Part shown: in pieces, positions 1 to 12,732 of the stretch
Position numbering within the stretch: position 1 is the stretch's first letter
Layout of the letters: every line of letters begins with the position of its first letter
DNA from: Oegoconia quadripuncta
Taxonomy: Eukaryota; Arthropoda; Insecta; Lepidoptera; Autostichidae
Assembly (NCBI GenBank): GCA_949316235.1
Contig: OX438754.1
Location: 9,285,501-9,349,500, forward strand
Direction of reading: 5' to 3'
DNA length: 64,000 nucleotides
Made by a program: the position numbers and the translations under genes
Notes under the pieces: model-generated
Database searches by the model: none
What the model was told of the DNA's origin: nothing
The model's input: only the letters and a program-made list of their open reading frames with translations

Positions 1-2237
1 ATACAGGGTAAATAAAAATAATTTATTTAACCAATTTCGATTCAAATTGGCTCAGCATATTGTCTCATTTAACTAAGAACGAGTGAACTTAATGTTATAT
101 TGTTGTGATGTGTTATTTTTCCTTTCATTTCTACAATAATTTGAGTGAAATTTGCGGTGCGAAAGACAGTAACTGTCTGCTTCTCATGTAAGTAGCATTT
201 GTCGTTTATGAGAATAAAGTGTTTTTAAACCTATGTAAAAACGGGCTAAGTGCAAGTCGGAGTCGAAATGTTAAATACTACCGATTGATTTACTGCAATT
301 CTAAAATAAATTGATTACCTACAACACTTTGCCTGGTCCTCAAGAATTTCATGTTATTGCCATCGACTCGCTAACAAGATCACTTTGCCAATAGCATTTA
401 ATAGTAAAAAAGATATTCAAGGTATTTTAATCTGATATTTTAGAGTTAATTTAGGAAATAACAATATATAGATAGGCATTCTTTTAAACATAGAGAGTGA
501 AATTAAATTTGTCTAATGCCCAGAAACTACGTGGTTTACTGTTGATATAAATTAACATGTGACTTGTCTTTGTTAAAAAATAAATATTATGCAATATAAT
601 TTATAAATTATTATTCGATTGTTATATTGGAAGTCGGTTGAATAAGGGATAGGTAGGTAAGTCGAACTCAGGGCAGAGGTCAATAATCCCCGAGTGTTTT
701 TGACATGTGACTGCGATTTACATATTTTAGTAAATCATAACTAAACAATATAAATAAAAAAAATATAAAAAAAAATTATACAATATATATTAGCAATAGA
801 CCAAATGGTTTAAAAGGATTACATGAATTTGATTTCACCTTGAATAAATCATTAATCTGTGCTGCTGTTCGTCAAATAATTTCTGAGGTAAGAGGCAGTG
901 ACAGACTTACAAACACCGGGATTATTCCATGCAGTATTCCGTTTGGCCATTATTGGTAAGGAACCCCTTTTTTATTTTGTTAGGAAATACTTTTATCAAG
1001 ATTAAGATAATTTTTCTGAGTAGCGTACTTGTCCCAGTTTCCAGTTTAACCCTCGTCTCCGTCCGTATAAGCAGTTTGCTTCAAACCATTAACTCAGCAT
1101 GATAGCACGTAAGACTACGCGGTTTGTCGAGTACTACATCCATAAAGTCAATTGTTATTTTACTATCTTCCGTATATACATACCAAACCTTCTCAAATTG
1201 AATAGGAAATTTCCTTCCAACAAAATGACGGCAAGAAAAATCTTCCAAAAAAAGGGAAACAGTAAGTTCTATAATAAAAGTAGGCACTCTTTTATTTCCT
1301 CTGCAAAACGCAATCGGCCGAACACGGTATAATATCTATTAGATTGTTAGGTACAATAACAATTTTCCTTTCCAATAGCAATTCGTCGTCATAAAGCGTA
1401 AAGTACGAAGCTTCAGTAGAAACGTAGGTACCTAATAATATTATAGTTATTGTTATACTTACCCACAACCTAAACCTTGTAATATGAATTCTGTGAAGAT
1501 CGCCTACTATAAAGTTTTACGACGTACATTGCGTGTTTAAACAAGCAACTCGCGATTAATTTTATTGTGGAGCACCAATAGGTAGCAGTGGCAGCGATGT
1601 GATGGGTTATTCCAGAAGTGAGAGGTAGGTTTGCACGCTCCGACCTGGCTTCTATCTGCAAAATCAATGTGGCTATTAGCAAGTTTTCGCGCAGTCGCAA
1701 AGCGTTCATGAACCGCTACCGGTCAGAAAGTTAGTGGCATTTCGGCGAGCGTTTCCTATGCAGATCTAGCTATAGTTCATAGCAGCATTACTAAAGCGAT
1801 CCGATTTTTAACCTGAGATATAAGAACTAGGTTCGATGACCCTTTTTCAGTAATGTCGGATGGTAACTAAATCAGAAGCACAAATGTTGAAAGCCTAACT
1901 AATTAAAGGAATATATTAAAACGTATACATTAAAGTCTTTCTACAGAAATAATGAAGAATATGGTTGATATACAAAATCTTCATGTCAATAAATTTAGAA
2001 ATACTATAAATCAGAAACTTATTAAGGAAGCATATTATAAAATATCAGACTTCTTCTTCAATTTAACAGCTGTGCTCTTGTCGGTGGAGTAATGACCACG
2101 CCTCTCTGCTTTCCGCCCTCGATTTAAAAATATCGGACTATTCAAATGATAATCATCCCTGGACTTTTAACCATCTCGTTCGCATGCCAGGCTATTTCTT
2201 AAATAATGAAATATTATTGTGCGTTTTGTAATATAAA
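1..2237. other. AT-rich non-coding DNA, no supported feature
   Basis: Only short frames with no family resemblance occur on either strand. This is sequence 3' of abd-A, probably toward Ubx. I see no exon, RNA gene or clear repeat. Confidence 0.5.
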
Positions 2238-2345
2238 AACCTGTTTTTAAATGAGCAACCCCTCGAGTTTCTTGTTTGTTCTTCTCAGGGGAAATTACAT
2301 TTTGAAAAAACAGTAGCTTAAAAAATGTAAAATCTGACTGTTTTA
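2238..2345 (+). mobile_element. non-LTR retrotransposon 3' fragment (AGCAACCCT family)
   Basis: It carries the block GAGCAACCCCTCGAGTTTCT, then TTGTTTGTTCTTCTCAGGGG, shared with copies at 9008-9174 and, inverted, 20036-20118. The family is repetitive within this window; its class is inferred from the AT-rich tail of the second copy. Confidence 0.55.
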
Positions 2346-2937
2346 CGTGTACCTTCAAAATAAAGCATTTTTTACTTTGACATACTGAACGCTTCTGAGA
2401 AAGATGAAATCACCACTACAAATTGTAGATGCGTGGCTACGTATTACCATTTATAATACCACTTTGATTTTGATGCAAATTTACCAACACATAGATAATA
2501 TATACAACAATTTATGCTAAATAAACTCTTATATCCAAGTACTCGTGTAGTTTCCACTCATAATTTGATTAGTTTAATAATAAAATCTGGCATGTAATCA
2601 TAGTTCATAAAACAACATGATTTTGTGAACAATTCCATGAAATTAGTATAGGTACAAAAACAAGTATTTTTACTTTGAAGAGGTTTATATGCCGTAAAGT
2701 TTTACGAACATACAACTTCACAGTCTATTCAAAAATTCCTGTGTATGCTTCAGCCGGGTTCTCTTGGTAATAATGGAACATGTGAAAACCCCGGGAACTG
2801 TATTATTAGCGCCAATATTATGTACAAACGAGCTAGGAACATTTTACTACTTACAACTATACAAAATTGCGGACTACCTGCTCAGCAGCTCACATTATAT
2901 CTCAACAAATTTTCATGTATATGAATAATATTTTGAA

Positions 2938-3281
2938 CTTAGATTAATGATTGGTCTCCGCGCCGCTACGACTAGATACCGCACTATGAAGAAAAAACAG
3001 GTTCCTGAATGCGGCAACTCAATATTGTAGTGTGTAGATTTATACAGTACTTACTGATGGTATGTGATGCCAGTATCTTTCTTGTTTTTTGTAGTATTGT
3101 TATTACATAGTTTGACTACGCAAACCGGCATTTTGCTTCAGTCTTAAAGCAAAATTTGAAATTTGTTTGTTTGGTGACTGGCGCGGGTACGCCGAATACG
3201 GCGTAGTATTTGTTGCCGCATTTTTCGAGTACGCCGACGGTATCTAGTCGTAGCGGCGCGGAGACCAATCATTAATCTAAG
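2938..3281. mobile_element. MITE with 44-bp perfect TIRs and 8-bp target duplication
   Basis: The ends 2938-2981 and 3238-3281 are perfect inverted repeats of 44 bp, beginning CTTAGATTAATGATTGGTCT. The element is flanked on both sides by ATTTTGAA (2930-2937 and 3282-3289). The 344-bp interior has no coding capacity and is GC-richer than its surroundings, with several CGGCGTA-type words. An 8-bp duplication fits hAT-like or other 8-bp-TSD superfamilies. Identical arms suggest a recent insertion. Confidence 0.9.
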
Positions 3282-4284
3282 ATTTTGAACAGGTTAACTT
3301 GTTAGCTAGTTTTATGGGTAATGCATGCGCCTTTAAATATTGAAAAAGTTATCGATCTTAATAATTCTACACAGGAGTAGATTTTCTTCGTATGAGATAT
3401 ACCTACTTGTATATGGCATGAGAAAATGGGAATATATGTTGCCAGATATTCTAAACTATATTCATATCTATACCATAAAACAATGTAAAAATTTCGTTAA
3501 AAATGTACTTCAGAGATATAGGTATGCACCTATCTGTGTAGAAAGTATATACTATATCAAGGAATTTAATTACGATATTTCATGATAGATTTCATGTCTC
3601 CTTGCTTTCGCATATTTTTTGTATATCCCTTGATATTAAGTTACCTACATTTTTTACAATTAATAACGCGACGGGTCATTGACCTCATTCGCAATACACA
3701 TAAACCTTTGCAAGTTTTTGTACAGTTAAGATTTTCAAATAATATGTTTATGGAGAGTTAAATTAAATATGTATACCGATAGCACCTATTCTTATAGCGT
3801 GCAACAGAAAGGTTTGCTTAGGTTGTATTAAGGAATAAATGTTTTCTGTCGATTTCCAATTAAGCTTTCACGTTGTAAAGTCAAGGGATTATGAAAATGA
3901 AAATTTATTTAAGTTATTCATACAGATCAATATCATAATCACAAAATATTTATAGTTTCTACATATATGTTACTAATTTGAAGCAAATTACAGATTCTTA
4001 CTTCGTATTTCATATTAATAAGTTTGTTCTTATTTATGTTGTTTTAAATATTCTTACTAAACCAAATAGCCTCTATAGTAACTTGTGTAATTTATTAATA
4101 GTTTCATTTGTTATTTTTTCTCTAAAAATAATGTTTATTATCAAATTAATTAATGTAAATCCAAATCAAAATCGGTTAACAATTGACGAAAATATCGCGT
4201 AATAAAAGTGCAAAACATTCAGTCGAATTGAGAACCTCCTCCTATTTTGAAATCGATTAAAAATAGAAAATGATACTTGTACAA
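3282..4284. other. AT-rich non-coding DNA, no supported feature
   Basis: It contains frames of 74-81 codons with low-complexity AT-driven composition and no recognisable domain. I see no repeat or RNA gene. Confidence 0.5.
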
Positions 4285-4575
4285 CTATAGCTTACCACCA
4301 GGGACTTCTTCGTCGTGGGTCTCGAAATAAAATGAACAGAGAAATTTTATCACAGTAAAACATAGTTTATGTCGAAAATAGTGAAGCTTTCCTTCAGTGA
4401 AAGAATTTTCAGAATCGGATCAGTATCTCCAGCTCAGCTCAGCCAAATCCTATGTTTTAATCCATAGTATGTTTAGCTACCTGTTTTCGAAATCCGTTCA
4501 TCCGTTTTGCAGTGATTCAGCAACAAATAGACAGACAAACATCCAAACTTTCGCATTTATAATAATAATACGAGT
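4285..4575 (+). mobile_element. RTE-like LINE 3' end, degenerate
   Basis: The right end ATCCAAACTTTCGCATTTAT, followed by an AAT-rich tail, is shared with copies at 9692-9912 and 59000-59226. Upstream it has the same order of blocks (AATCGGATCAG, AATCCGTTCATCCG, GCAGTGATTCAGCAAC). No reverse transcriptase reading frame remains. Confidence 0.6.
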
Positions 4576-5074
4576 TAAATTAGATCTGTAAAATACTGCT
4601 ACCTAAGCAATAACCTCTTCTAAATACGCTTTTATGAATGTCGTTTAGAAACCTGAATTTTTTTGCAGGTACACTTCTTAATTTTCCGTGCAGAACTTTC
4701 AACAGTATCGAAACAATTTCCTCAATAGAATAAAAACAAAACTGAAATAAAATAAAAGAATGGAGTTTTCTGTCGTATCCGGAATAGTAAGAGGATCGCA
4801 GTCGCCATGTTCGATTCAGCAAGGTTTTTATTAGGTGTTCTAAATGAAAATATCTCAATCAATTTTGAATAGTACAGTATGTCGGTAGGAGTACATTTGC
4901 CGTACTTCACTTACCGTAACCAATAAACCAGTTAAAGTAATGAAAGTCGTTATGTTTATTTTGTGAACTGAGAAATTTGCTTGATTACTTTTAAAGAAAT
5001 TGAAAGTTCAGAAAATCCTCGAAACTGTCTTAAGAGTCGGAACCGTTTAACGGATCTTCATCAAGTATGGCAAT
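4576..5074. other. AT-rich non-coding DNA, no supported feature
   Basis: Only short overlapping frames on the minus strand; nothing recognisable as a domain or repeat. Confidence 0.45.
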
Positions 5075-5168
5075 ATAAAAAATCACACTCAAATCGGACC
5101 AATACGGAGATAAAGCCAGACAAAGAGTGAACACACATTCACAACTATCAAACACAAAACACTCGTCA
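5075..5168 (-). repeat. interspersed repeat, inverted copy of the 5850-5965 repeat
   Basis: On the minus strand it reads GAGTGTTTTGTGTTTGA, then TCTTTGTCTGGC and GGTCCGATTTGAGTG, matching 5850-5965 and more distantly 35835-35940. Family not identified. Confidence 0.6.
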
Positions 5169-5169
5169 T

Positions 5170-5372
5170 TTTCCTTGCTCTTAAAAGGTGAAGGAAAACA
5201 TCATGAGGAAACCAGCATGCCTGCGAAATGAAAATTCAAAGGCATGTGAAATCCCCAACCCGCATTGGGCCAGCGTGGTGGACTATGGCCCATACTCCCT
5301 CATTATACGAGGGAAGGTCTATATCCCTGCAGTGGGTTGTTTACGGGCTGAAACGATACGACGATGATAAAA
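5170..5372 (+). mobile_element. SINE, 3' part only (same family as 28306-28618)
   Basis: It shares a long block with the inverted copy at 28306-28618: CCCCAACCCGCATTGG, GTGGTGGACTATGG, CATACTCCCTCAT, GGTCTATATCCCTGCAGTG and a terminal ACGGGCTGA followed by GATGAT-like sequence. The tRNA-derived head present in the other copy is missing here. Confidence 0.75.
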
Positions 5373-5849
5373 TTATGACAATAAACTTAATTAATTAAGT
5401 ACTGATTTACCAAGCCATGTCATTTCGGAGAGATCAGATATTAATCGAGAAGTTTAGTACGCTATTTGCTATTTAATGAAGTTCTCAGGTCTATCGCAAA
5501 TGTCAATCCCACTGTAACTTCTCACTTTATGTGTCTCTGTTGTTACCTTGGACCATAAACTATTTTTTTTATGATTAACTGGATACGTGTTTGACCACAA
5601 TCTCACCTGATAGGAAATGACGATGTGGCCGAAGATGAAGCACGAATAAAGAAAGTAATAGTGTGCGTAAGTAGAAAAAAGACATTTTCGACTTCCCCTC
5701 GGAAAATTGGAGAATGAATCAGGAGGGCTAGTGGGAATTGATTGGCAAATACACATGCTACCGAAATTCATAATAGACCTGCACGTATACCTACGATATT
5801 TCCCTTCGTCGAAAATAGCTGGAGATAAGGATAGCTCGCCACTCAACCC

Positions 5850-5965
5850 TCGACATAAACGACGGGTGTTCTGTGTTTGACGGAGTTGTGTGTGTGTGTG
5901 TCCAGTCTTTGTCTAGGCGTATCTCGGTAATGCGTGGTCCGATTTCAGTGTTGTTTTTTTTTATT
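5850..5965 (+). repeat. interspersed repeat with (GT)n stretch
   Basis: Three related copies occur in the window: this one, 5075-5168 inverted and 35835-35940. The shared core is GTGTTTGACGGAGTTGTG, then CAGTCTTTGTCT and GCGTGGTCCGATTTCAGTG followed by a T run. No coding capacity; class unknown. Confidence 0.6.
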
Positions 5966-6640
5966 AAAGACTAAACCAGGGCACAGTTTCTTAGTTGTGT
6001 GGTTAAGGCGTTACGAAAATATTTAGCTTTTATCAATTTTTTTGGTGTACTTCGCTGATATTTCCTATTTTTTTAAATATTTTAGATGAAACCCCAATCC
6101 CTTTTCGGGGTTTTCTAAATGTTCAATATATAGTTATGCATATATTATTCTTTATTAATTAATTATCACAATTTTTTTGTATGTAATAAGGTATTTTAAT
6201 AATAATAAAAATCCGTGTACATGAAAACAATTCACTGGATAGAGCCAGCACCTCCTCAACTCAAACGCCTACTGTCAACTATAGTAGACAATAAAAGGAA
6301 GTTTCTGTAAAAAGTTGTATTGTATTAATACAATTTGTACTTACATAGTTCAAGGTAATTCGCCATAGCAAATTCGTTTCATTGCGATTCGTAGTCTCCA
6401 ATGGACAATACGTAGTAAGTGCCTTCGGTGCAGGGAGAGAGCGTTAGACCATGAAATTGGCCCAGTCTATGCCATCAGAGCAACGCATCGACGCTTAAAT
6501 AGTCTACGAGCAAATAGGATTTCAGCGATATTCACAAATAGGCGGGCTTCAGTATTGCTTTATCTATAGAGTGGTCTGTATAAATTGTACATGCCGTTAA
6601 TTGATGCTGGTATAAAAATTTTAAGTTGAGATGACGAATA
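5966..6640. other. AT-rich non-coding DNA, no supported feature
   Basis: No frame of interest and no internal repeat recognised. Confidence 0.45.
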
Positions 6641-7540
6641 CATAATACGCCTGACGTCACGACCTTTATCCCAAATAGGGTAGTCAGAGATATCCCAAAC
6701 ATTAGTGTTTGGGTGTTCCAAACATTAAAAGTTTCATGCTTGAATCAACAGCCACTATTGACCTTACGAAAGATACAAAAATGCACACGTGACATGGGGT
6801 GAGTCCATCATCGTTAAAACAAATCTAGAGATGTTTTTTTGTGGAAAGTCCCTTAATTGTAGTTTACGATACCCACGGGAAGAGACATGTTGGTTCGCAT
6901 CTTACGTGTTGAAACCAAAATAAACAGACTTATTAAGATAAACTAACTTACTTATCATTTATTGATTTTCTTGACTTCAAGTCGTTAAAATATTCCTAAT
7001 TTATATGACTTCGCTACAATTATTAGTTCTTAAATGTCGAGCTAAAGTTTAGGGGTATTTTTGAACATATCAAATAACCAATTGATCGTAATCAACTCTA
7101 CTAAATAAATGCTATATAACCTCTTATGACAATACCTTCGAAATTTAGCAAAGAGAAAGCCGAGAACCTGGAGACGAACATGCTATGTTTGATCCTGAAA
7201 ATAATCCATGATAAAGTAATTTTAAAATGTAATAAAATTATAAATCAGCTGTAGTAATTGTCATAGTAAGTTTTTCTTAATTTAGTTCGAGAGATTTGTG
7301 ATCTTTTGGTGAATAATACATTACTTACTATTCATTCCCAAAAACATTACATTTAGGGACTTTTCACCAAAAAACATCTATAAATTTGCATGCTTTAACG
7401 GCGATGCGCTCACCCCCTGTCAAGTGTGCATTTCTATCTATATATTTCGAAAGCTGTATATTTGGAACACCCAAACACTCATGTTTGGGATAGCCCTCAC
7501 CACCCCATTTCGGATCAAGGTCGTGACTTTATGTTATGTT
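6641..7540. mobile_element. foldback-type element with about 200-bp imperfect inverted arms
   Basis: The left arm (about 6641-6850) and right arm (about 7345-7540) are inverted, diverged copies. Both contain GTCACGACCT, TATCCCAAACAT, GTGTTTGGGTGTTCCAAA, AATGCACAC, GGGGTGAG and AAAGTCCCT in the same order. The roughly 500-bp centre is AT-rich and non-coding. A short centre piece (6870-6905, ACCCACGGGAAGAGACA) recurs at 57030. It is a non-autonomous DNA transposon by structure; no target duplication was resolved. Confidence 0.75.
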
Positions 7541-9007
7541 ACATATACATTTATCTAAATTTTCTCACTCCATGCCATGTGGCTATTATATAAACTATAA
7601 AATGTGTAATTGAATCCAAGAACGTGTCAATATCTTATGTTCCACATACAGTGACTATATTTCCCCCGATAACAATAGCAATGGATATTCACATAACAGT
7701 TAATCTAATAGCAACCGAATTTGTTTTGGTTATAACAAGCAACTTTAGCAGCTTTTAACAGCCATTAGAATTTGCTATAATCGTTCCAAAACATATCAGG
7801 CGCCATAAAGGTAATGTCAAAAGATAGGGGTACTCGAAAAAACTATCAGCAAAAACTATAAGACGAAAGGTCGAAACAAAAAATTGTTTTCGATCTGAGC
7901 ACACAATCGCTTGAACCTGGCAGTAGTTTCGCATAGTATCAATTCTAAGCGGGAGCTAGATTGCCAAGGGATTTTGGATTTAAAATACAGTAAGTCCCAC
8001 CTATTGTGAATTCTGTAGGACAGAAATTTATTTGACAGCACCAGTGTCTGTGGAGAATGGAAAATGGTGGAATGGTAGAATACATTACATTATAGATATA
8101 ACTCATGGTTTGTTTTTGGCGGGGATCCGACAAACGTTATTGGTATTTAGGGGCATTTATCTATTAGAGGCAATGGTTTTTTCTTTTTTATTTGTGAAAT
8201 ATGAGACAGTGAGCGTTATAAGAATGACTTGCCGACAGTATGATTGTTAGTCACGGTGGGAATTAATTTTGTTCTAAGTATGCTACGGCAGGGTTTCACC
8301 TATTTTTTTTCTGTGATTAGTTGTGGTTACTTATGGTACAAAAAATATGTATGGTTAGTAAATACAAATATATACATGTATGCACACAATCATGATTAAT
8401 TTCTATAAATTATTATATAGTTCAATTCTATTTCGTCCAGTGGCGATTTCAGAATTCACGATTATAAAAAAGTGTCCGTTTTCATCGATAATTTGAAATA
8501 CTCGAAAAGGTAATATTTAAAAGCTTTAGGCTTTTCGAGTTCAGATCAGAGCAATATTTTTTATTTATGCTGTATTTAAAAACAAAACTAAATTATCTAA
8601 TGAGGGCGCCAATGGAATAAACCCTTTTAATACTCGCTACTTTGTTGCTCTTGTTCAATAAAAGATATAGTTTATTATTAGTTTTTATCATTATTTATAC
8701 GATAGCTATAGGTTACAGTGAGAAACGCTGAATGTTGAAACACAGGTTAATACCTAGTTCGGCGGTAGATGAGGCTTCGTGCATATGTTGGTGATGACAC
8801 TCTTAAATTTTATCTATTATACTTCCTAAACTTGTACGATAAAAGTATTTCTTATCTTCTATTTCTTTTGACACAATAAAGTTATTCTGATTATATTTTG
8901 TTATAGCAGAAGGCTATTATAAAATAACTGACTATGTGAATGTTAAGCAAGCCTTGACATAGCTGTCTGATTATTCATATAATTATCAAATCACAAATTG
9001 TAACCCA
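7541..9007. other. AT-rich non-coding DNA with a small hairpin
   Basis: No gene or repeat family recognised. A perfect 10-bp inverted repeat ACTCGAAAAG / CTTTTCGAGT lies at 8500-8509 and 8531-8540 around a 21-nt loop. Confidence 0.45.
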
Positions 9008-9174
9008 TAATCTGTTTAAAAGAGCAACCCTAGAGTTTCTTGCTCGTTCTTCTCTGGGGAGTCAGTTTTGTGAATGAACAGTAAATTTAAATGTAATATT
9101 AATATTAATAGTGACGTTTTCAAGTGATAATTTTATCCTATGAAATAAAATATTTTGATTTGATTTGATTCTTA
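9008..9174 (+). mobile_element. non-LTR retrotransposon 3' end (AGCAACCCT family)
   Basis: It reads GAGCAACCCTAGAGTTTCTT, GCTCGTTCTTCTCTGGGG, GTGAATGAACAGTAA and ends in AAATATTTTGATTTGATTTGATT-like sequence (GATTT repeats). That is a typical 3' end of a LINE mobilised by its tail. Related copies lie at 2238-2345 and 20036-20118. Confidence 0.65.
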
Positions 9175-9691
9175 TTCTCAAATATTAATTGTAGAAACTA
9201 GAAAAACTACTTCCTGTAAGATTATTCGAAGAGGGTAAGTGATATAAAAGCTACCTATTTTGCAAATTCATATACAAAAACAAAAAAAAAATTAAGATAC
9301 ATTTTCTAGAAAAAATTTTGCAGTTTTTAGAATTTTGAAAATGAGTCACTTGTACCTAGTGAAACGTAGGTATGTGTTGAACTTTATAACAAATGTTATT
9401 AAAATTGACAGATAAACAATATTTTTGACTTACCTAGTATTGATACCACATTTCTTTCAAGACCAACTTTCAGTACCCGGAAGATAACAGTAGACCAAAT
9501 TGGGACATAACTAAAACAAATAACTTTGTAATTTAAGATTGATTCTAACTACGGAACTTTTGAGACTTAATTGACCAGTTTTGTTTTCTGTTTTGGTTGT
9601 TTGTGAGCTGTCCTTTATATGGGTATCATTATATTCAAATATCGTATTGTAAATTGATAAAAAGAATACCCACTAATGGAATTATCACAGA

Positions 9692-9912
9692 CTAGCTTTC
9701 CACCCGCGACTTCGTCCGCGTGGAAGATTTCATCAAAATCGGTTCAGCAAAAAAAAAATGCCTATATGTTAATCCAGGTCCTCATCTGTCTATCAATCAA
9801 ATTTCATTTAAATCCGTCCTTACGTTTAGGCGTGAAGAGGTAACAAACATACATACATTCATACGACATACACACACGCAAACTTTCGCATTTATAATAT
9901 TAGTTGGGATAG
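9692..9912 (+). mobile_element. RTE-like LINE 3' end
   Basis: It begins ACTAGCTTTCCACCCGCGAC, continues TTCGTCCGCGTGG and ends AACTTTCGCATTTATAATAT. This is the widespread lepidopteran repeat also seen here at 4285, 34575 and 59000. The tail is followed by a short GTTGGGAT tandem (9903-9928). Confidence 0.75.
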
Positions 9913-10740
9913 TTGGGATTAGTTGGGATATATTTTTCTTGAACTATTTGACAATTGAAATAGTATAGCCATAGAAAACGATGGCTTAAATTAGGCATGT
10001 TATTAAAATTTATAATCTGGAGTTTTAGGAGACTAGTTTTAAAATAGAATGAATGTTGGAAATAACTTGTATAGTTTAAAAGAAAATTATCAGGTTTGCG
10101 TAATTTGGATAATTCTTTTTTGACAATTAAAATCAATACTCGAATCCCAATTCGCACTTGAGCAGTTCTTATTTATTCGTAAAAAAGGGTTTTTTGCACT
10201 ATTCCATAGCTATCTATTATAAATTAAGTAATGCCCTTGTTTTAAAATGCGGAGATGGAAAAAGGTAGTCACTTACTTAATATTTTACGTTAGTCTTATC
10301 TAGAAAAGTTCCATCCATATTTTCTCAAGGCAGAGTAGGTGGTGGTATATCTTCTTTAATGATTTGCATGTATTCCTTACTCCAAGGATAACTTTGTTTT
10401 GTGTGTCTGTATATCTGTCTGTAGCATTGGGTCGACATCAATGCCGCATTACATTTCATTGGCTACACACGCGTTTTTCCTACTTTCTTTTTCTTTCTTT
10501 TTTCTACTTACATACCCTATTTTTTTCTGTAATTAGTCTGGGGGTAACGATAGCGTTACGTAGGGCACCGTTTACCTTCAATCGGTACCATGTCGACTAC
10601 CTGTGTATAGTCCTATCCTCTATATAGACTACCCTGTATCTCCTAGCTTATAGGAGTTACAGTGGGAGGAGTATGGAGGTGGGATTATGTATATGCACCT
10701 GCATATGCATATTTTATATTTTCCGTATATTGTGCTTTTT
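9913..10740. other. AT-rich non-coding DNA, no supported feature
   Basis: A plus-strand frame at 10364-10627 is rich in F, S and L with no domain, and reads as a chance frame over pyrimidine-rich DNA. Confidence 0.4.
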
Positions 10741-10891
10741 AACCGACTTCAAAAAAGGAGGAGGTTCTATGATAATCTATTTTCGTCAACCTGATTATTT
10801 TTTTTTGTTTGTTGGATTTACCGTCTGAGTACCATTAACATCTGATGATGCACTCCGGAGATAGAAAAAGGGAACCTTACGGAAGTCGGTT
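10741..10891. mobile_element. short element with AACCGACTTC terminal inverted repeats
   Basis: It starts AACCGACTTCAAAAAAGGAG and ends GGAAGTCGGTT, so the termini are inverted. The sequence type is a common lepidopteran short repeat by recollection. 151 bp, non-coding. Confidence 0.7.
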
Positions 10892-11279
10892 GTATGCTAA
10901 TTTTTTTTACAGTTCAATTACAAATTTATATTGCAAATCTGGTTTATGGCAGAAATAACGTAGATAATATGAAATAGGTACCTTAACTCCATAACTGAAT
11001 GAGTTTTAAATAATTTTATAAATTTGCCTAAGGATTCTCTGTTGCTTCCTTTTGCTTGTATATTGTTTTTGATCGGCCTCATCATCCCATTAGATGGCAA
11101 ACACAATGTTAACTTTTTCTGTTTCCTACCTATTTCTTTGTTATGGTTTGAGATGGGTTAAATACAAATTTCTTTCTTACTTCTTTATTGATCGACTGAT
11201 CAAAAGCTAAGTAGCTAGTTACTTTATATTTACAATGTATAGTAAACGTCTGCTGTGTATAAAGTTATTGATCATCATC

Positions 11280-11400
11280 ATCAACCTGTATTAATATTAG
11301 GTCCTTACCTATGAAATTGGCGTTTTGTATGAAGAATTTCATTAAGACTGTTTTCTCCATACAAATATTTTTGATTTTTTTGGGAACGGCAAATCCAAAT
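11280..11400. repeat. possible interspersed repeat (ATGAAATTGGCGTTTTG)
   Basis: GGTCCTTACCTATGAAATTG, then GCGTTTTGTATG and CTCCATACAAATATTTTTGA, is recalled as a recurrent lepidopteran repeat. No second copy in the window supports this, so it is tentative. Confidence 0.3.
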
Positions 11401-12732
11401 TTAGCTAAACTTTGTGTGTATTATCGGATAACATTAAGTTAAGTATAGGCAGCGTTAAGTTTTAAAAGTAACCGCTTTATAAAAGTTTCAGCGAATCTAA
11501 GAAATGATTATGGGAAGCACATGAAAAGGGCTCTGTTCAATTTTTTTTTTATTATGTGATTTAGCCCAGAAATTATAAAAAACCTTGAAATAATATTCCA
11601 CTTTCCAAATAAAAAACAAATTTGGATATAGCTTTGAAAATCGCAGGAATTGGTACATATGAACCTCTATGTCCTCTCTTTCCTTTTTATAATTCCGCGG
11701 GTCAAGTATCTCGGCGCGCCTGTCAAATTTTCGAAAATACCTGCGGTGTTAAAAACGTTTATAGATACTCTTCTACTGGGTGTATTTGTAATCTGTGAAA
11801 AGCTATAGCTACGGGAATATATTATCTATGGATATAATGAATGAACACTACTACAGCTATAATACAAAAAATCAGAAAAATGTTACGAGTTGTAATATGT
11901 AGGTATACCTATATCCACGATATAATTGGTATTTTTACGGAAAGTACAGATTTATTTCATGTTTTTCTTAAAAAAACGGGTAATTCAATAAATTGTTATG
12001 AGAATTGGAAGCTCTATGGCCAGGTTCCTAAGCCTGTTCTAATAAAAAACAGTAGTTGGAATTCTATGCCTATACTCCCACCCAAAGAGAAAAAAAATAT
12101 TTTCGCAAATACAGACTAAATATCATAGCTAACATGACATGGCGCACATTATTGGATGCGGAATTTAATAGAGAACAAGTTCAAACACAGTCCAAAGGAA
12201 TTGGAACTCTATAATCATTACAATTGAGAGTTGAAAGTCGGGTGTACCGCCGACACCGATCGCTGTTCGCGTCCGCCTAAAGGTTAACGTAGAAAAAAAA
12301 CTCCAATTTCATAGGTAAACACACAATATAAATCTCCGCTTCACAGTTACATATAAACTGCGCAAACACAGTGGTGAATCCTCTTTATAAATCAAATTAC
12401 CGTTAGGTACTACGATTAGCAGTATAAATACCGATTCATTATTATTCCGCTAAACAACAGTGCGCAGCGCAGTTCCTTTAAATATGTTATCTTTAAATCA
12501 TCGACTTGCATTAAATAGTTCAAATTCTTCTCCGCAGTTACTAATTTGCGCAAACACAGGGGAGCGTGACTAAAAACAAACGCCTGACCGACTCAGAATC
12601 TAAAATTGACCGAATCTCATCTCGTATTATGTAATTGACGACATCATCACCTAAATCTGTGCTATGAAAGGACTATTGTGTAAAATAAAGTTATTGGTCA
12701 TAGTAGTCAATCCAATGAAATCCAATGATTAG
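11401..12732. other. AT-rich non-coding DNA, no supported feature
   Basis: A plus-strand frame at 11841-12119 has no domain and lies in AT-rich sequence. I see nothing else. Confidence 0.4.

Noticed and set aside
5469..5846. 125-codon minus-strand frame as a gene
   Set aside because: Low-information composition, no domain, and it borders repeat sequence.
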